From assembly GCA_024699855.1 (NCBI GenBank), contig JAMPIQ010000003.1, positions 8,494,001 to 8,558,000 of the forward strand: a DNA stretch of 64,000 nucleotides. Reading direction: 5' to 3'. The DNA comes from Aphelenchoides besseyi (taxonomy: Eukaryota; Nematoda; Chromadorea; Rhabditida; Aphelenchoididae). The position numbers were made by a program, and so were the translations under genes. Under the pieces are notes generated by a model. It did no database searches and was not told the origin of the DNA. It worked only from the letters and a program-made list of their open reading frames with translations. Below, piece after piece: positions 23,354 to 35,131 of the stretch (its first letter is position 1; the number at the start of each line of letters is the position of its first letter).

Positions 23354-24174
23354 CGATCATTGCTGTAATTTGACATCGTTGGTATCAATCGACGCGTCTC
23401 AATGCGCTAAGCATTACTGTATAAGCCATTTTGCCCAATCGCAAGATTGGCCGAGTTATTGGCCAAAAATACTAAAATTGCTAAAATCGTATGTCGATTA
23501 TGCTGATTATCGTGGTGAAGTCCGTTTAATTCTTATCGGAATTCATTAGGGAGATATCGGCCTTTTTATGTGGTCAACATTCACTCCGAGTTATAGTCCG
23601 CTAATCTTCCCTCGGAAGTGTGAGCTGCAATAGTCGAGTGAGCAAGTGATGGGCTTGCGAACTCTTTTGGAGGTTGCAGGTTCAATTCTCTCTGCTGTCG
23701 AATGCAAGTTACTGTCTTGTATCAACAAAGCAAAAAGGAAAAGAGTGAATAGCAGGTGACTACGAGGCATCCAACCGACTTTTTCTCACTTTTTGGAGTC
23801 GTTTTGGTAGAACCCAGCACTTGAAAGAGACAGTCGAAGGAATCGAACTCGCAACCTCCAAAAGAGTTCGCAAGCCCATCACTTGCTCACTCGACTATTG
23901 CAGCTCACACTTCCGAGGGAAGATTAGCGGACTATAACTCGGAGTGAATGTTGACCACATAAAAAGGCCGATATCTCCCTAATGAATTCCGATAAGAATT
24001 AAACGGACTTCACCACGATAATCAGCATAATCGACATACGATTTTAGCAATTTTAGTATTTTTGGCCAATAACTCGGCCAATCTTGCGATTGGGCAAAAT
24101 GGCTTATACAGTAATGCTTAGCGCATTGAGACGCGTCGATTGATACCAACGATGTCAAATTACAGCAATGATCG
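23354..24174. repeat. 0.8-kb near-perfect palindrome with tRNA-like modules
   Basis: Left arm about 23354-23695 and right arm about 23833-24174 are inverted copies of roughly 340 bp that look almost identical. The spacer is about 130 bp. Each arm begins CGATCATTGCTGTAATTTGAC at the outer edge and ends at the spacer with a tRNA-like module. The right module (minus strand) has a consensus B box GTTCGATTCC; the left reads GTTCAATTC. The arm sequence is homologous to the left half of the element at 18316-19325. It could extrude as a long hairpin or be a foldback element. Confidence 0.85.
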
Positions 24175-24333
24175 ACGACAACCACTTCTTGTTGGATTAA
24201 AAGCAACTTCTACGGCTAACTAAGTAGCCACCGTGGAAAACTTTCATTCGGAAGCAAATTGAATTAACATTAAGATAACGAGACCCATTAAACTTTATTT
24301 CACTTAACTGCGATATACAACAACAAACTTCGC
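24175..24333. other. Short intergenic spacer
   Basis: Holds the probable minus-strand poly(A) signal (AATAAA at about 24293-24298) of the S28 peptidase gene. Confidence 0.5.
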
Positions 24334-27300
24334 TTATTTTAACCATTTGTCCAAGTATTTAGCAATTGTCATTCGTGCATTTTTGATGCCCTCTGGTTCG
24401 CCGACGGACTCCGGAACCATATCTTGGCAATGAGACATGCCATCGACTAAGATCGAAACAACATCGTCGCCGTGATCTCCATCGACAGGGTAATATCCGA
24501 GATAATGCCACGGGTCAATAGAACCGTAGATTTGTATGACGTTCGTCGACCGGTAGTTATCACGTCCGCCATAATAAGTGTTTGTTGCTTTTACGTTCGC
24601 TTCAATCTTTTCGCGAGTAAACGATGGACCAATTGCTGCATCACACAAACGCAGGAACATGCTAAGAAAAGTTCGATTTCTATTTGTTAGTTCAAAAACT
24701 CACTTTACTGGAACTCCTGCGCCGAAAATAGAATAACCGATATCAGAGCTCTAGAAATGGGGGAAAAGTTCTTTTGACATAGAAATCGGATTCTTTCGTC
24801 ACGGAGCAAAAAATCCTATAGAGTTTTTTTGGGTATCTCCAAATCTAAGCTATCGCACACCAGAATCCTACGCTTTAAAAACCAATCACAGCTTAGTCAA
24901 TGCTAAGAAGATTTTCTAACAACGGATTCACGATTCTTAAATGATTTTTTCAAAAAGTGAATCTATGACGAAAGAATCTGATCTTCATAGGATTTTTTTT
25001 TCTGTGAAAAAAGAATCCGATTTCTATGACGAAAAAACCCGCACTTGAAAGTATCCGAATTCATTGCATGTCCTATAAATAGAATTAGAACAAATCGTTT
25101 TTCATCACATCTTTTCCCAGGCATTTGAACAAATTGCCCAATACATAACATATTGAAAGCGACTTACTGGAAAAGCCATGCTCTTGAACTAGCTAAAAAA
25201 TACAATGGGTCACGTCTTGGGCTTTCAACTAACAGTCTCGTTTGTAGTAATCAATGAACTCATTTAGATCTGCGATTGGCGTGCTATACTCGTTAGCAGC
25301 AAGAATCTTTTGGAAATCATCTCCATTGCCAAGAAAGCCTTCGCAAACATCCTCGACAGATCCTTGTCGACCACTGTATTGAACTTGTGACATGATCTAA
25401 ATCGATAAGAACGTTCGATTACACAATTTGAGGATATTTTTTAAGATAGAAGTTAAACAACAAAAACATACCGGAGAGATAACCGTGAAAGCAAAGGCCA
25501 TAGCATTATATGGCTCAACATAGTCGCCATCAAACTCCGGATAAACACTTAATGATAATTATAAATAAAGTCATAGTTTACAACGCTTACTCGAGTCCTT
25601 GATTGATTTTTGATCTTCCTTCAACAGTTGTAAATAGTTGATGAACATAATCGTAAGCATGCTTTGCTGCATTCGCGCATTTGTCCGAATATGATCGAAG
25701 TGCTGCTTCAACTGTTTGCAAATATCCTAAACAGTCATTAGTATACAGTGAAACAATGCACACAAACCGTAGAAGTCGACTTCTGCTTGAACCGGTCCAC
25801 TTGATCCCACGGCAGCGACCGTCAAATCGGGATACTTTTCACGGAACCACGCGGACAAAGCCCCAGAATAACTACCTTAAGTGAGCACGAGTTATTCATG
25901 ATTAAGTACAAAAAGTCGTACCACCAAAAGTAACCCATTTTGGATCCTTCAATTGAAGCTTTTTGTTTGTACTTCGAATGAAAGCTGCCAAGTCTTCAAG
26001 AGCTTGTTTCGAAGTTAGATATTTCAAGTTCTCAACAGTCATCTTTGACAACGGTTGTGATTCACCATAAAAGCGATGTTCGAGCATGTAAAGCATAGCG
26101 TTGTGTTTTTTCGCCCATTGAACAAGCGGAATTTGTTCGTTTTCAATCCATACAGAATTTGCTTCGGACTCGCCAGAGATGAAAAGAAACAGTGGACCGC
26201 CTTTCTGGTAATAAACATCGTTCGAGTAGACAACCTATACCAAAAAATTTTAGCATTGAATTTCGTTTGACTAACTTGTTTGAAGTTGCGACTATCGCTC
26301 TTGTTGAAATGATCCACTGGTTGCATAATAGAACCCTTATCAGCCGACTTCAACCGTTTGCCATTTTTTGCCATTTCTTCAACGATGTCCGAACGCAAAA
26401 AACCTTTCGAATGACGTCCACCAATGAACAGTTTGTCGAATTTCTTCTGCATTTCGGCGGTCGGTTTGTTGTGTTCAATCTAAACGATGAGTTCATGTCG
26501 ATATAGTCCGGAATACAAACCTTGTTATTTGGGCTGCCACAATCAAAACAAAGTTCACCTTCAAAATCTGAGACCGATTGAGATTCATAAGTTTGTTTCT
26601 CAACGATCTGCTTTTCAACTGCTTTAGCAGATTTGCCACTAATCCAACCTTGAATTGTTTTCAAGGCAAGTTTACGGAAATCTTTCAACGACTGAGGATC
26701 AGTGGTGTCGTTTGCTGGCAGCAAATCAGCTCCAGTGCTTGTACCGTCAATAAGAACAGTAACAACCGACGGGTTGTTGGATTTGGCGATTCCAAGACCT
26801 TTGCCGGGATCCACACTACCATATGGAATCAATACATTAGTACCCTAAATACACGAATATAAGTGGCCGATAGTGTTTTGTACCTACATTATACGATTTA
26901 GAATCACTGAACATTTTTGTTGTTTCGGCCATTTTGCCTTGAACATAATCGGCTGTGAAGCGACCATCAAAAATGTCGTGACAAATCCCATAAAAATAGT
27001 TAACGGGAACGTCTGTTCCTGAAACAGAATATACTTTTCAACACTTCAACTGTCGACTTTCTATCCCAAAGACTTTAATGAACGCACCAAAAATTCCATT
27101 GTACGTAGTAGTAGGTACTTGACCGATTTCTTGACAATTCTGCCAAACATTTGCACGCTTCGAAGCGAATGGATTCGACCAAGCCGGAAACGAAAAGATA
27201 CCCATAACGGTGTCATAGTTGACATTCACTTTTCCGTCCTTGCTTTGGAAAACATACTTCTGAATGTACTCAACAACATTGGCGATTGGAACAACCGGAT

Positions 27301-28348
27301 TCAACGCCTTCTTGACCATGATGGAACAGACCGATGGGATACCAATTCGAGGAGATTGAGAGTTCCACGGAAACGCGTTGACTTCACTGAATTGCGCAGC
27401 AGCCAAAAAGTGACCAAGAATCACATGAACGATGTTGTTGATGTGTTGATAAGTCAAATTGAGAGTCTTGATATCGGGATCAAAGTTGAAGGCATCTTGA
27501 AGATCGGCACGACCTTCAGCATAATCCAAATGTTCTTGCAAACTAATAAACCCATCACGAATTTTGTCGGCACAGTTGCTGTTGTAATTGCGATACGATC
27601 TTTCAGCGCCAAGAGCAATTTCGTACGCATCAAATACTGAGTCGTACATCGAACTGCTCGCAAGACCGCCAACGGTAAGATCCGGGTGTTTCAAGCGGTG
27701 GTTAAGAACAATCGTAGCACCTTAAAATATCAATTGTAAATTTTATGCTAATCTTCAGACACCTCACCGTATTGTTGACCAAACAAGATCCACGGTCCTT
27801 TGGAACCAAGTTCTTTCGTCTTCGATTTAATGAAATCAGTAACATCTTCGACTGATTGGGAGCCGTGCAAGTACTTCAAGTTATCAATTGACTGATCGGC
27901 AGTTGGACGAGATTCACCATAAAACCTTGATTCCAAAACAAACAATCTCGCATTCAGTTGCTTTCCCCAAATGACAAGAGGAGAGTTTGCATCAGAAATT
28001 GGATCGGGTTTCTCTGCATCGGCAGCACCCAAATACAAGAATATGGAACCGTTCTCATCCTTGACGAACGCATCATTTTGCCAATAACGATGTTGCCACG
28101 TGTCTTTGACTGACGGATCGAAATGGCAGAGTTTTTGAGTGAAGTTTTTTACTTTCACATTGTCATTAACGTTTGAAAGACTCTAAAACAATTGACTTAT
28201 TGGATTTACTAGCTAGAGTTTACCTTGAGACTTTTGAAATGAAGTACCGGCCAAGCAACTGCGCAGCCAACGATGGTTAGCAGCTAAATCGACGAGCATG
28301 AGATACGATTCGTGGACGAGAACTTACGAAAACAAAATACCGCATCAT
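24334..28348 (-). CDS. Tandem S28 serine carboxypeptidase; first domain a pseudoenzyme
   Basis: S28 peptidases (prolylcarboxypeptidase, DPP7, thymus-specific serine protease types) cut after proline in the lysosome or outside the cell. The first exon gives MMRYFVF, then [13 protein letters not shown], a signal peptide. Domain 1 (about 28190-26560) has family blocks ([34 protein letters not shown]). However, the nucleophile elbow GGSYxG is replaced by FGQQYGAT (Ser to Gln, about 27773-27775), and the catalytic-His region DGxSHC reads DGTSTGAD, so it is probably inactive. A linker leads to domain 2 (about 26400-24334), which keeps [34 protein letters not shown] and DGMSHCQDM, the full triad. 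One long intron (about 24750-25165) carries a small inverted repeat. The total is about 1050-1100 residues; stop at 24334-24336. Confidence 0.85.
24770..25045. repeat. Small inverted-repeat (MITE-like) insertion in an S28 intron
   Basis: CATAGAAATCGGATTCTTTCGTCA at about 24778-24801 is repeated inverted at about 25009-25033 (GAATCCGATTTCTATGACG). Related fragments such as CTATGACGAAAGAATCTGATC lie at about 24962. Other introns in this gene are about 40-50 nt; this one exceeds 400 nt, which fits insertion of a short non-autonomous element. Confidence 0.5.
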
Positions 28349-29175
28349 TCGACGCTAAGTTCCTGCTCAACTATGACTTCTGAACAAGAACGCAACGTGG
28401 TTTATCTTCCCGATGCTCCAAAATTATTCTGCTTTTATGTTACGAATGAAATGGGCGGTTATCATTGTTCTCTTATCATTTATCGCAAATGACCGTGCCC
28501 AGAGAAATTAATTAACTTTAGATCTGACACACAATGCTTCTGAATTTCATCGTCTTTTCTGATGATGTTTGTTCCTACATTTTTTGTTGTTGATTGAATT
28601 CGTGTGCTGCAGAATTTGCTTGACAAAGAACCAAAATAGAGACCCCGAATGGGTCTCGTGTTCTGATCGAATTGTGTTCATTTCACAAATTTTGTATTCG
28701 GATTCGTAGTGGTGATGAAAAGGTCCGATGACTTCAATGCGACAGCTTCTTAAGAGACCAACAAAGGTTTTGCTATTCTCTCGGACAAAGATCCTGTGGG
28801 TTCGAAATTAATTTCGTGTTCTTGTTTGCCACTTTCGCAATCCACTGCAGAAGCAGATGTTTGTGTTTTTTGGTCAAGACCTCAGCTACGACCATTTCAA
28901 GCATATCGGCGAAATCCGAGAAGCGCACGTCGTGCAAATGTCACGAAAATTGCCGTCCCCTGAGCGGCTCATCGACCGACTCGATTTGTTTATTTTGAAC
29001 ATGCGGCTCCGGAAGACGACGGAAACCGGCAATTTCGACCACTGAAGTTGACGGTCAACGGAGGCGGCGCATTTCCGAAGCGACTGAATTCTTGTGCTCA
29101 ATGAACTCTAAATCACGAAATTGGGACGTTGTTATGCTTGTTAAGATGACAGAATCTACTTGACAGTAAGACAAG
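28349..29175. other. Intergenic region, one small open frame
   Basis: Mostly without gene structure. The only coding-like stretch is the 61-codon frame at 28857-29042, listed separately. Confidence 0.45.
28857..29042 (+). CDS. Possible small ORF or exon, not recognised
   Basis: An ATG frame beginning MFVFFGQDLSYDHFKHIGEI runs about 61 codons with coding-like codon choice and ends LRKTTETGNFDH. It is preceded by an acceptor-like CTGCAG (about 28850), so it may be a terminal exon whose upstream part I cannot find. The overlapping minus-strand frame looks less protein-like. No domain is recognised. Confidence 0.3.
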
Positions 29176-30827
29176 ATGCATCAAAAGAAACACGACGGAA
29201 CTTCTTCTCAACTTCACGGCTCATATGCTCGATCTTCTGGACGATTTTCGTTGACGTTCATTCTTCTCTTTTTGGTTTACAATGTTCGCGGCTATGAAGT
29301 CAAAAAGGATGAGACGGAAGGTAATTCATCTCAGCAGTTTATGACCACTGTTCTCTAGGTTCTTCATCGAATGCCAAGATCGCTGGTTTGCGCCGTTCGA
29401 ACAGCTTGGAATCGCTTATTTCCGCATCAAAACCCACGATACTCGAGAATGGGATCCAATTCGCGTTGCAATTCGAAATGGAAGATCGTGATTTCTATCG
29501 CTCGTGGGCGAATGAACTGAAAACACAATCACCAATCGGTCATGTCTTCAACTTAAACGGTGGACATTGTTTGTATTCGAGGAATGCAGTGAGTAAAATT
29601 GTTATTTCTTTCTTCAAGTTTCTAGACTGATCACAACCTTTCCACTGAGATCGAACTTGTTCTGAGCAAACTGACTGTTATACGAGACACGTTTCAATCC
29701 TTGAACATTTCCATACATTCAATCAACTACTCTTTACTTTTAGTTCTCAACAAAGAGGTAAACAGAAATCTAATTAGGAGTTTTCGAATGTTTTTAGGCA
29801 ACAGTTGATTGGAACAAAGACGCGTTTTGGAATCGAACGATCGGCAACACAAGTCGCACTGAAAGATCAAATCGAACTGCTATGATATTCAACGAAAGCA
29901 ACGGGGTTCAATTGAACCTCAAACTCTATTTGATAACAGACATCGAGAATGTCATCAAAAGAACTGACTTACTAATTGGAAGATCAAATTACACAGCTGC
30001 CATCAGAGAAATGTACAAATTGCCGAATAGTGGTTTCAATGAACGAGGTAAACCTTTACAATCTGTATTAACGTTCTGTTTTAGTTTTTCCTGCAAATCG
30101 AAGACTCGTTTATCGCACGATTCACTCTCCATTATATCTAGAAGACTTTATTAACAAGACAAATATCATACCTGAGGAATCATTAAAGAGACTTACGTGT
30201 AATCTTCTCATCTTTCCGTTCGCTTCGAATAGCAGCAATGAAATGAACGCTAAGTACAGAAAGTCTGTGGCAAACTTAAAGATCGCTGCTCCAAATTTGT
30301 CACATGTCGATCTAATGGGAGGGCACGCAATTATGAAAGAGCGAGGAGTTGGTCTCAAACTTTCATTCTGCAAGGATTCCCATTTTAGACGACTTCAGAT
30401 CTTTACGACGAGCTGAAAATGCTCAAATGGAGTTTGAATGCTTTAGCCGATGCCTTTGTTACCGCCAATTTGACTCTTCACTCGGTTATGATTCAAATCT
30501 TTTTGGTTTTTCCGGAACAGGTTAGTAGACAATCTTGAATATGCGATATTCTTCTTGTAGACGTATACACAACTCACAAACACGGTAGCCGAATTGTTTG
30601 CCAATGATACGATCGTAAACTCAACTTCTTTCAACAATATTTTGATTAATCGCCAAATCGATAACATTGATATTTGCTTAGAGTTGAGTGCCACATCAGA
30701 TATCGAAAAGGTCAAACAACTGACGAATCTCACCGAAGGGTATTCTGCTGATTTTACCGGTTCATCTCAAATAAATGGTTTCAACATGAGTTTAGCGGCC
30801 GGCGATATTCGTCTGAGTGATTGGTGA
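29176..30827 (+). CDS. Secreted N-glycosylated protein, unknown family
   Basis: I do not recognise the family. The N terminus has a basic stretch and then a hydrophobic core (FSLTFILLFLVYNVRGY), a signal peptide or anchor. Seven exons splice in frame with 36-45 nt introns (at about 29321-29358, 29590-29627, 29759-29799, 30047-30085, 30350-30389 and 30521-30560). The body carries many NxS/T sites (NATDH, NRTIGN, NYTAA, NLTLH, NDTIVNST, NLTEG), as expected for a secreted glycoprotein. The C-terminal half is similar in layout and sequence to the convergent gene at 30954-31824 (for example NLKIAAPNLSHVDLMGGH here and NLKSMAPQLKRISFYDGY there). The two genes end 127 bp apart. AATAAA lies at about 30935. 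Confidence 0.72.
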
Positions 30828-30953
30828 TCAGGTGGTGTTCTTAACTTATAAATCTGTCTTAAAGATGCGTTTTGGTGATGGCCCAAGGATGACGATATTC
30901 AATTTATTAATTCATTAAGATTGATTGCATGAAATAAAATTTGTGATCTTCGT

Positions 30954-31824
30954 TCAAATTCGACACTCAAAGAACTCGGTGGGTAGAGCCATGAAGACAT
31001 TCAAAAGGGCCGAAGCAATTCGAGAGCTAATGCGACCACGAGTCGTTGCTTCGTTCACTTGAGAGCGATACGATCGTCCAATCGGATATTCGTTTCGAAT
31101 GAACGGCGAGAGTTTGTCAGCAAAATTGAACTCGACGTGAACGTGAATGTTGTGCAAATCAAAGTCGATGGCTGATGAGCATTCAGAAACTCTTAGGACG
31201 CTGTCATTTGTCTCCAGCAAGCCGTCAATCATGTCGGTGATTTCTGACTCGAAGATGACCGAGCGATTAAATAGATAGTTGACGGTAAAAGTCGATCCAC
31301 GTTCGATTTCCATTCCGTTTCCATGAACGGCGCGAGCAACTCGATCCAAATGTTCTTTCAAGAAGGCGAGTTCGTTGCGAAGATCTTGGACACTCTGAAA
31401 ACACGCGATTGAAGATCTTGAACTATGAGCTTACTCCATTCGTGGGAAAATAACTATAACCATCATAGAAGGAAATACGTTTCAACTGCGGGGCCATCGA
31501 CTTCAAGTTTCCCAACGCTCTCTCGTAGATCTCATCTTCATTTTCGCTATCCTTGATGAAACTTAATCCCAACTTAATATTTTTAAGAAACTTCACGTTC
31601 GCGGGCATCTCAATGGCTTTGTTTTCGTAGAAGTCTTCCAAATGCCTTTGATCATCGGAAATCAAACCACGAGGAATAACTGAAATTTTTTCAACTAAAA
31701 GTCCTCGTATCCACTTACCTCCCCACGTTTCAACCTCTCGAAGAGCCTTGCTGTAGGGACTACAATCGACATTCACGACGAAGTATGAGACAAAAACCAA
31801 CAGAGTTAAAGCGCCAGTTGACAT
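30954..31824 (-). CDS. Secreted protein, paralogue of the convergent neighbour
   Basis: The ATG at 31824 opens a clear signal peptide (MSTGALTLLVFVSYFVVN then VDCS). Two introns (about 31683-31718 and 31396-31435) join three exons for about 260 residues. The segment LKSMAPQLKRISFYDGYSYF and the downstream SVQDLRNELAFLKEHLDRVA...GSTFTVNYLFN align in order with the neighbour at 29176. I therefore infer an inverted duplication of an unknown nematode secreted family, with fewer glycosylation sites here. The C terminus ALPTEFFECRI is not shared. No enzymatic motif is seen. Confidence 0.7.
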
Positions 31825-32047
31825 TTTGGTTGACACGAAATGTTGCGCAGTCGTTCTCTGCAGAAATTAATAAGCAGACTAACGCCAATGGTGACATAAC
31901 GGATCAGAGATAAGATTGCGTTGACCCGTTTTTCTTGCGGTGAGAACCAACTGCAATCTGGTGAGTCGAGAAACAGGATTTGTTTTGATATTTTAAAAAC
32001 TTTATTTGCCTTAAAATACAACTTGTAAAGCGGAGATTACAGAAAAG

Positions 32048-33001
32048 TCAAGTGGAACGTTTTGCAACGTAAAACTCTTTCAGAAGCGCTTCGATTCCAG
32101 AATCCAACCGCTGAAGCATAAATGAGAAAAATTGTAAAAAAACTCACGTCGGCATTCAGTTTCTGGCGCAGTTCGGCCGCTTTTTGCACCAGCAATGTCG
32201 ATAGAACGATGGTTTGATGGCGCTGATTGACCTGCAGCTGTTCGACTTGATTATCTAATCCTTTAAATGTGTTCGAGATCATCGAGGCTTTGTTCTTCAA
32301 ACCATTACCGTAGATCTAAAGGTCAGTCGTAATTAGCAATTTGAAAATTTCACCTTATTGTTTAAGTGCTCCAATGCCTCCAACGCTGTGTTGACGGTGT
32401 TCGAGTTGGCCTTGTTAGACGGCAACTTGATTGCGTCATTCAACAACTTCAACGCGGTTGTTAGCTCGTGCAAAACATTTGAGCGTTCCGTTGCTTTGGC
32501 CAACGCAGTCGAAAGAGAAGTTAATTTATCGGATTTCAACGATTCCTCTTTGTTCTTCTTACTTTTGGATTCTTTAGCCTTTGGTTTGTCGACCTGAAAT
32601 TTTAACTCAAAATCTGTCAATTGAACGGAAAGTTACCTTTCGAAGTTTTGCCACTTCAGCGTTCATTTTCTCCAGTTGACTTTTTAACGACTCGTTCTCT
32701 TTAGTTATTTTACCCAAATTCGCTTTCATTTCTTCGCGTATCAATGCGTACTCGCTGTCTTCCGACTTCTGAATCAGTTGATCGATGGTCAACTTCTTTC
32801 GGTGAAAGTTGCTGAGTAAGTCCAAGATAGCAAGTTTGAACACTTGTCGTTGGGGTTCGGCCAACTCTCTAAACGGCTGTCAATCATGATCTCTGTTATG
32901 AAAACTTACTGAAATGTGACCGAGACTAAAGTTGCCAAACCATTTGCTTCCGAATTCGAGGAATCTGCCGTCGCCGAAGTCTGCGGTTTATTTTTTCCCA
33001 T
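32048..33001 (-). CDS. Coiled-coil protein, not recognised
   Basis: The ATG at 33001 gives MGKNKPQTSATADSSNSE, a disordered leader, then a 41-nt intron. Helical exons follow: QRQVFKLAILDLLSNFHRKK, and a heptad-rich EYALIREEMKANLGKITKE...LKSQLEKMNAEVAKLRK coiled coil. A Lys/Ser-rich hinge (VDKPKAKESKSKKNKE) and a second helical region (ALAKATERSNVLHELTTALK...ALEALEHLNNK) come next. The last exons read QTIVLSTLLVQKAAELRQKL and RLDSGIEALLKEFYVAKRST. Five exons, all introns 38-45 nt and in phase; about 250 residues. It is probably a structural or adaptor subunit. It is transcribed from the same strand as the secreted gene at 31824, 224 bp upstream. Confidence 0.68.
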
Positions 33002-34230
33002 CGCAAATCAGCCGTTCGATCAAAAACAAAATCGCAAATGAATTCGCGTTTTCGGAAAAGTTGACCACGTGTCCTTTGTTGATTCAAAATTCATTCGGTT
33101 ACGAATATTCCGACAAGTTAAACGCTCTAATACTTTGCGTTTATTGAACGGTTCGTACGAACAGAATCCACTACTTTGTTGGCTGATGATTAAAACGAAG
33201 CGAGATTCTGTTCATCTTTTGTTTCATTCGAGATAGAGATCGATTCAGTATTCTTTCAATTGATTGATAATTAGAGTCGTTGAAGGTTTACATTTTACGT
33301 CAAAAGCATCTGAGACCAAAAATCGGATTATGACTCGTTGTACTTTCATGTCTCTTAAGGCCAGTTGTATTCAGTTCCTTATTAAAAGATTCATTTATTA
33401 TTTAAGATTGGACTTTTAATCCAAGATTCCCCAATTGCAATATGAGCGTATTTAGGATTTAATGAGCGCTGACTACGAAATCTCAGTCGAAGTGAATGGT
33501 TGCACGTATAATAAGGACAAAGAATCCGCCGTAACGGAACGGAAAAGGCGATTGTTACGCAATTATGACGTTGCAAAATCGATCTCTTTTACGTATTAAC
33601 TGTCTCATTGGTTAGTTTCGCAATGAAGTGTAGATGTGAAGCAAACAAGTGCGTTCTTCTGTTCATGCACTCCTATTAAACAACTTCAATCAAAATCAAT
33701 AGACGAAGCCTAAGAATAATTGTACTGAGAAGTGTGCATCACTACTCTAAATGTTCAATCAATAGTGCAAGGCATTTAAGATCAAAAGCAAAATCGTGGA
33801 TTAGGACGCAAAAGCGGAAGTTTTAATTTGGACTTTGTTGCATTCAAAGCGATTATCCAGTATTATAAACTGGTTATAATTATATCAACTGTAAGCTCGA
33901 AAATCCGTCTATTAATTTGGACTCCGCCCTTTCTAGATAACTGCGTATCGTAACTGATGGTTGAAAGCCGCTATTGCATTGCGATTGGTTAAAGAAAAGA
34001 GTGTTACATCTGCGGCTTTCGTTTGTTCAGATTATGACTAATGATCGAAGATCTTCCCAGTTCTGGAACGTACTTTTTAAATCCCTTAAAAAAACTTGTC
34101 TCGACTCCACCTCTCCTACGTAATCAAAATGGTCGTTTTAAACTCCTTACAAAAGTACGGTTGACTGATTAGTTGCCGTGTCCAGTAAACTCTCGTACCT
34201 ACAAGCCTGTTTATTCGAACGCAGAGATCA
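33002..34230. other. Intergenic, no supported gene
   Basis: About 1.2 kb, AT-rich. I see no exon with splice sites, tRNA or strong repeat. Confidence 0.5.
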
Positions 34231-34665
34231 ATGTCACCGTATTCGTTAGCAAAACTCTATTTTGTATTGGCAGTTATCGCTATGTAAGTTCTTGATGTGT
34301 TTACTTATAAACAAATAAATTGCAGATTGTTGTCATTTGCGTTTGCCGCTCCTTTCCATCAACATCGACATCGTTTCAATCGGCTTCCTTTTACAAGGAA
34401 CTACGGTATGGCTTCAAAACAAAGAAAATCGTTGGAAAAGCGAAAAGAACATTCTAATGATCCGATTGAAGTACACAAAGTTAAATTGATTGAAAAGAAC
34501 GTTCGTCCATCCAATTTCTTCAATTCAAATATCGTACGACCCAACCGATCAACTGAGGATTGTGAAAGTGCTTGGGTTAGTTTGTATCGAATCAAAACAA
34601 CTGACAAAAAAGTCTTACCCGGCTACAAAGATGTAATGAAGAAGATTCTGTTTCGTATTCATTGA
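34231..34665 (+). CDS. Short secreted basic protein
   Basis: The ATG at 34231 gives MSPYSLAKLYFVLAVIAI, which continues across a 42-nt intron (about 34285-34325) into LLSFAFAAPFHQHRHRF, a textbook signal peptide with likely cleavage after AFA. The mature part (about 115 residues) is Lys/Arg-rich with dibasic pairs (ASKQRKSLEKRKEHSN, KKVLPGYKDVMKK) and one cysteine. It could be a neuropeptide-like precursor or a secreted effector. I see no repeated peptide units with amidation signals, so I do not assign a function. Poly(A) AATAAA lies at about 34716. Confidence 0.65.
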
Positions 34666-35131
34666 GTATATTGTTAAACTCTTTCGATCTTGTGTATCTC
34701 TGCATTATCGTTCTAATAATAAACAGACAAAATATTCGAGATTTTGTGTAAAAAAATTTCACGCTGTTCGCTTCGCTTGCCAATGGGCAACAACAACAGA
34801 AATTTGTCAAGGACATATAAGTAATACAAAACAACCTAAAAACAAAGACAACCGGGGCGCCGGGGTCATTCGGTGTTGTAGTAACATACCACATAACCCG
34901 TGGTGGGAGATGGTCTTGAGCTAAATTTTAAGGCCCGAACGCACGGCGATCTAATCCTTTGTTATGAACGTCATTTTGGAAGTGACTCATTTGAGCTGAT
35001 GGGATCCATATCGAGACGGAGTGTACGAAGAAATTTCAAGAACTGTTTCAGCTCCATTACAACTTCTAACATATTTTAATGTAATTGGACGATAATAGAA
35101 TTCACGTGTAGTGGCAGGAGTGGGTTACGAA

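Noticed and set aside
23354..24174. CRISPR-like or viral inverted repeat
   Set aside because: Only two arms with a single spacer and homology to a local transposable element; no array and no viral gene.
34592..34894. Minus-strand ORF over the end of the short secreted gene
   Set aside because: Overlaps the supported plus-strand exon and its poly(A) region; no splice sites or domain.
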